NCBI GenBank assembly: GCA_938014865.1
Contig: CALLQJ010000365.1
Span: 1-7,366, forward strand
Source of the DNA: an uncultured Fastidiosipila sp.
GTDB taxonomy: Bacteria > Bacillota > Clostridia > Saccharofermentanales > Fastidiosipilaceae
Direction of reading: 5' to 3'
Length of the DNA stretch: 7,366 nt
Position 1 is the stretch's first letter; each line of letters opens with the position of its first letter. Of this stretch, positions 6,713-7,366 are shown piece after piece. The notes under the pieces were generated by a model, which was not told the origin of the DNA, made no database searches, and saw only the letters and a list, made by a program, of their open reading frames with translations. The position numbers and the translations under genes were made by a program.

Positions 6713-7317
6713 ATGGAAAAGCGTTGTATATATGATCTGAAAAAAGACGAACTGGCTTCTTGGCTTCAGGCGAACGGAGAGGCCTCTTACCGCCTTGAGC
6801 AGATTCGAGGCTGGCTCAAAGAAGGCATACGCTCTGCGGATGAAATGACAAATATCAGCAAAAAGCTGAGAAATAAACTGGCGGCGTCCTTTCGCTTTGA
6901 AGCGCTTAAACTCAAAGACAAGCAGGAATCCGCTTTGGATGAGACCGTAAAATATGTCTGGGAACTTTCGGACGGCAATATCATCGAATCCGTCTTTATG
7001 AAATACAAAGCGGGGACTTCCGTCTGCGTCTCCTCGCAGGCCGGCTGCCGCATGGGCTGCCGCTTCTGTGCTTCGGCGCGCGCAGGCTTCGGACGCAATC
7101 TGACAGCAGGCGAGATGCTGGCGCAAATTGCTTACATCGGCCGGGAGAGAAATCAGCGCATTGACCATGCCGTTGTGATGGGCATCGGGGAACCTTTGGA
7201 GAATTATGATGCGCTGCTGCATTTCTTAAGGCTCTGCAATGCCCCGGATTTTTTCAATATCAGCTTCCGCAAGCTGAGCGTGTCAACTTGCGGCCTCATA
7301 CCTCAAATGTTAAAATT
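6713..7317 (+). CDS. rlmN: Dual-specificity 23S rRNA/tRNA adenine-C2 methyltransferase RlmN (3'-truncated)
   Basis: RlmN is a radical-SAM enzyme that methylates carbon 2 of A2503 in 23S rRNA and of A37 in some tRNAs. The N-terminal helical domain (about 1-95, with IYDLKKDEL and EMTNISKKLR) is followed by the radical-SAM cluster motif CRMGCRFC, where Cys112, Cys116 and Cys119 bind the 4Fe-4S cluster. GIGEP (157-161) and STCGLIP (191-197) are further family motifs. Only 201 complete genuine codons remain of a protein usually near 345-380 residues, so the C-terminal cysteine that forms the methylated intermediate is absent. The truncation is an assembly artefact: adapter sequence begins at 7318, and the 13 residues and stop codon that follow in frame are not part of the gene. 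The ATG lies 6 bases after the rsmB stop with only a weak upstream GAGA, so coupling to rsmB is probable. Confidence 0.95.
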
Positions 7318-7366
7318 AGATCGGAAGAGCACACGTCTGAACTCCAGTCACAACGCTTAATCTCGT
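7318..7366 (+). other. Illumina TruSeq-type adapter plus 8-base index (sequencing artefact)
   Basis: From 7318 the sequence begins AGATCGGAAGAGC and continues as the standard 34-base TruSeq indexed (read-2 side) adapter to 7351. An 8-base index AACGCTTA (7352-7359) follows, then ATCTCGT (7360-7366), the start of the constant flow-cell part. The first A may be the library A-tail, so the true insert ends at 7317. In the rlmN frame this translates to RKSTRLNSSH, a peptide known as an adapter signature in protein databases. The match is from memory but covers all 41 constant bases without a mismatch. It should be masked and is not part of the organism. Confidence 0.98.

Noticed and set aside
1..7317. 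Undescribed system, mobile element, CRISPR array, tRNA or riboswitch
   Set aside because: Coding sequence of six well-known housekeeping genes fills nearly everything. The longest gap is 66 bases, and no terminal repeats, transposase motifs, regularly spaced repeats or RNA-gene signatures were seen.
7318..7360. Novel C-terminal extension or natural truncation of RlmN
   Set aside because: These bases are adapter and index sequence, so the extension and stop codon are artefacts.

Overview
The window is a piece of a Gram-positive (Firmicutes-type) chromosome. It holds only housekeeping genes, all on the + strand and tightly packed. The lineage inference rests on PolC, the replicase form typical of Firmicutes and a few relatives, and on the gene order priA-def-fmt-rsmB-rlmN, which is classical in Bacilli and Clostridia. 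Base composition is moderately GC-rich by eye (not counted), so a GC-richer Clostridia or related lineage fits better than a low-GC bacillus. I cannot name a genus from this sequence.

Layout: 1-1292 is the C-terminal part of polC (DNA polymerase III alpha, Gram-positive type), whose 5' end lies outside the window. A 42-base gap follows. It carries a GC-rich hairpin whose 3' arm runs into a strong Shine-Dalgarno sequence, and then priA (1335-3803, TTG start), the replication-restart helicase. A 66-base gap with a good extended -10 promoter leads to def (3870-4334). After that, fmt (4338-5330), rsmB (5327-6706) and rlmN (6713-7317, cut off) follow with gaps of 3, -4 and 6 bases, which indicates a co-transcribed and probably translationally coupled unit.

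The genes fall into two functional groups. polC and priA serve DNA replication and restart of stalled forks. fmt formylates initiator Met-tRNA and def removes the formyl group from finished proteins. rsmB and rlmN methylate 16S and 23S rRNA, RlmN also acting on tRNA. The extended -10 promoter in front of def would let the translation group be expressed separately from priA.

The last 49 bases (7318-7366) are not biological. They match an Illumina TruSeq-type read-2 adapter, followed by an 8-base index and the start of the flow-cell sequence. Genomic sequence ends at 7317, and the last 13 residues and stop codon of the apparent rlmN reading frame are artefacts. I found no mobile element, CRISPR array, RNA gene or undescribed system. 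The more interesting points are the adapter, the polC-priA adjacency, the hairpin at the priA ribosome-binding site, and a DEEQ rather than DEEH helicase motif in PriA.
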